From Bradyrhizobium sp. (GTDB lineage: Bacteria > Pseudomonadota > Alphaproteobacteria > Rhizobiales > Xanthobacteraceae), in the NCBI GenBank assembly GCA_028290165.1, contig JAQGKJ010000269.1, positions 1 through 15,065 on the forward strand: a stretch of DNA of 15,065 bases, given 5' to 3'. Within the stretch, counting starts at the first letter, position 1; each line of letters starts with the position of its first letter. The notes beneath the pieces were generated by a model that was not told where the DNA came from, searched no databases, and was given only the letters and a program-made list of their open reading frames with translations. The translations under genes were made by a program, and so were the position numbers. Below, in pieces: positions 14,747 through 15,065 of the stretch.

Positions 14747-15065
14747 ACATCTCGGCGCAGCGCGTCTTGCCCGCCATAGAGGCGACCGAGTTGCCGCTCG
14801 AAGGCGGTGGCAGGTTTCCAGTGCGCCGGGTTTATTGCGTCGGCCGCAATTACGTCGATCATATCCGTGAGATGAAGGAAGCCGACGAACGTGATCCGCC
14901 GTTCTTCTTCCAGAAGCCGCGAGACGCTGTGGTTCCCGATGGCGCGCAGGTGCCGTATCCGCCTTTCACCACCGACTTCCAATTCGAGGTGGAATTGGTG
15001 GTCGCGGTTGGCCTCGCCGGCCGCAACATTCCGGTCGGGCGGGCGCTGGATCATGTCTGGGGCTA
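14743..15065 (+). CDS. Fumarylacetoacetate hydrolase family protein (3' end missing)
   Basis: The first 107 residues of a FAH-fold hydrolase run off the window. The start is GTG, overlapping the previous TGA as GTGA, with GAGG at 14731-14734 placed 8 bases upstream. The sequence has VYCVGRNYVDH (30-40), PPFFFQKPRDAVV (52-64) and FEVELVV (81-87). The Glu82-x-Glu84 pair supplies metal ligands in this family; the third Asp ligand would lie beyond the window. The VGRNY...PFFFQKP form resembles fumarylpyruvate hydrolases and related diketo-acid C-C hydrolases rather than eukaryotic-type FAH. Members also include decarboxylases and dehydratases, so the reaction is open. It is translationally coupled to the PuuE-like gene, which implies a shared pathway. 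Confidence 0.87.
   Translation, partial: MNISAQRVLPAIEATELPLEGGGRFPVRRVYCVGRNYVDHIREMKEADERDPPFFFQKPRDAVVPDGAQVPYPPFTTDFQFEVELVVAVGLAGRNIPVGRALDHVWG

Overview
This window reads as a high-G+C alphaproteobacterial chromosome segment. The closest fit is a Bradyrhizobium/Rhodopseudomonas-like member of the Hyphomicrobiales. That placement is an inference from gene content (Liv-type ABC uptake next to CoA-dependent catabolic genes, a fused indolepyruvate-type oxidoreductase, an FCD-type GntR regulator), from codon style and from tight stop/start overlaps. No rRNA, tRNA, insertion sequence, CRISPR array or phage gene was seen. Nearly every base lies in a gene; the longest non-coding stretch is the 263-base divergent intergenic region at 13581-13843.

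Region 1 (1-11500, all + strand) looks like one long catabolic transcription unit. It holds the end of a livM-type permease, livG and livF ATPases, a CaiC-like acyl-CoA ligase, a periplasmic Liv-type binding protein, a zinc alcohol dehydrogenase, an enoyl-CoA hydratase, an acyl-CoA dehydrogenase and a 1149-residue fused indolepyruvate:ferredoxin oxidoreductase-type enzyme. The simplest reading is uptake of an organic acid, activation to a CoA thioester, side-chain oxidation and hydration, alcohol/aldehyde oxidation, and oxidative decarboxylation of a 2-oxo acid to an acyl-CoA. The substrate cannot be fixed from sequence. An aryl- or branched-chain carboxylate is most plausible. No thiolase, ring-cleavage enzyme, ETF or separate ferredoxin gene is visible.

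Region 2 (11497-13580, - strand) holds a cytosine-deaminase-like amidohydrolase and, upstream of it, a GntR/FCD repressor-like gene. The amidohydrolase converges on region 1, with the two stop codons sharing a TTAA.

Region 3 (13844-15065, + strand) diverges from the GntR gene. It holds a PuuE-like member of the polysaccharide deacetylase superfamily and the start of a fumarylacetoacetate-hydrolase-family gene that runs off the window. The divergent promoter region between regions 2 and 3 carries several short inverted repeats that could be GntR operators. Regions 2 and 3 together look like a GntR-controlled module built from C-N bond hydrolases plus a FAH-type C-C hydrolase. That combination would suit an N-containing ring or cyclic amide substrate (inference). 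This divergent module is the part most likely to represent an undescribed pathway.
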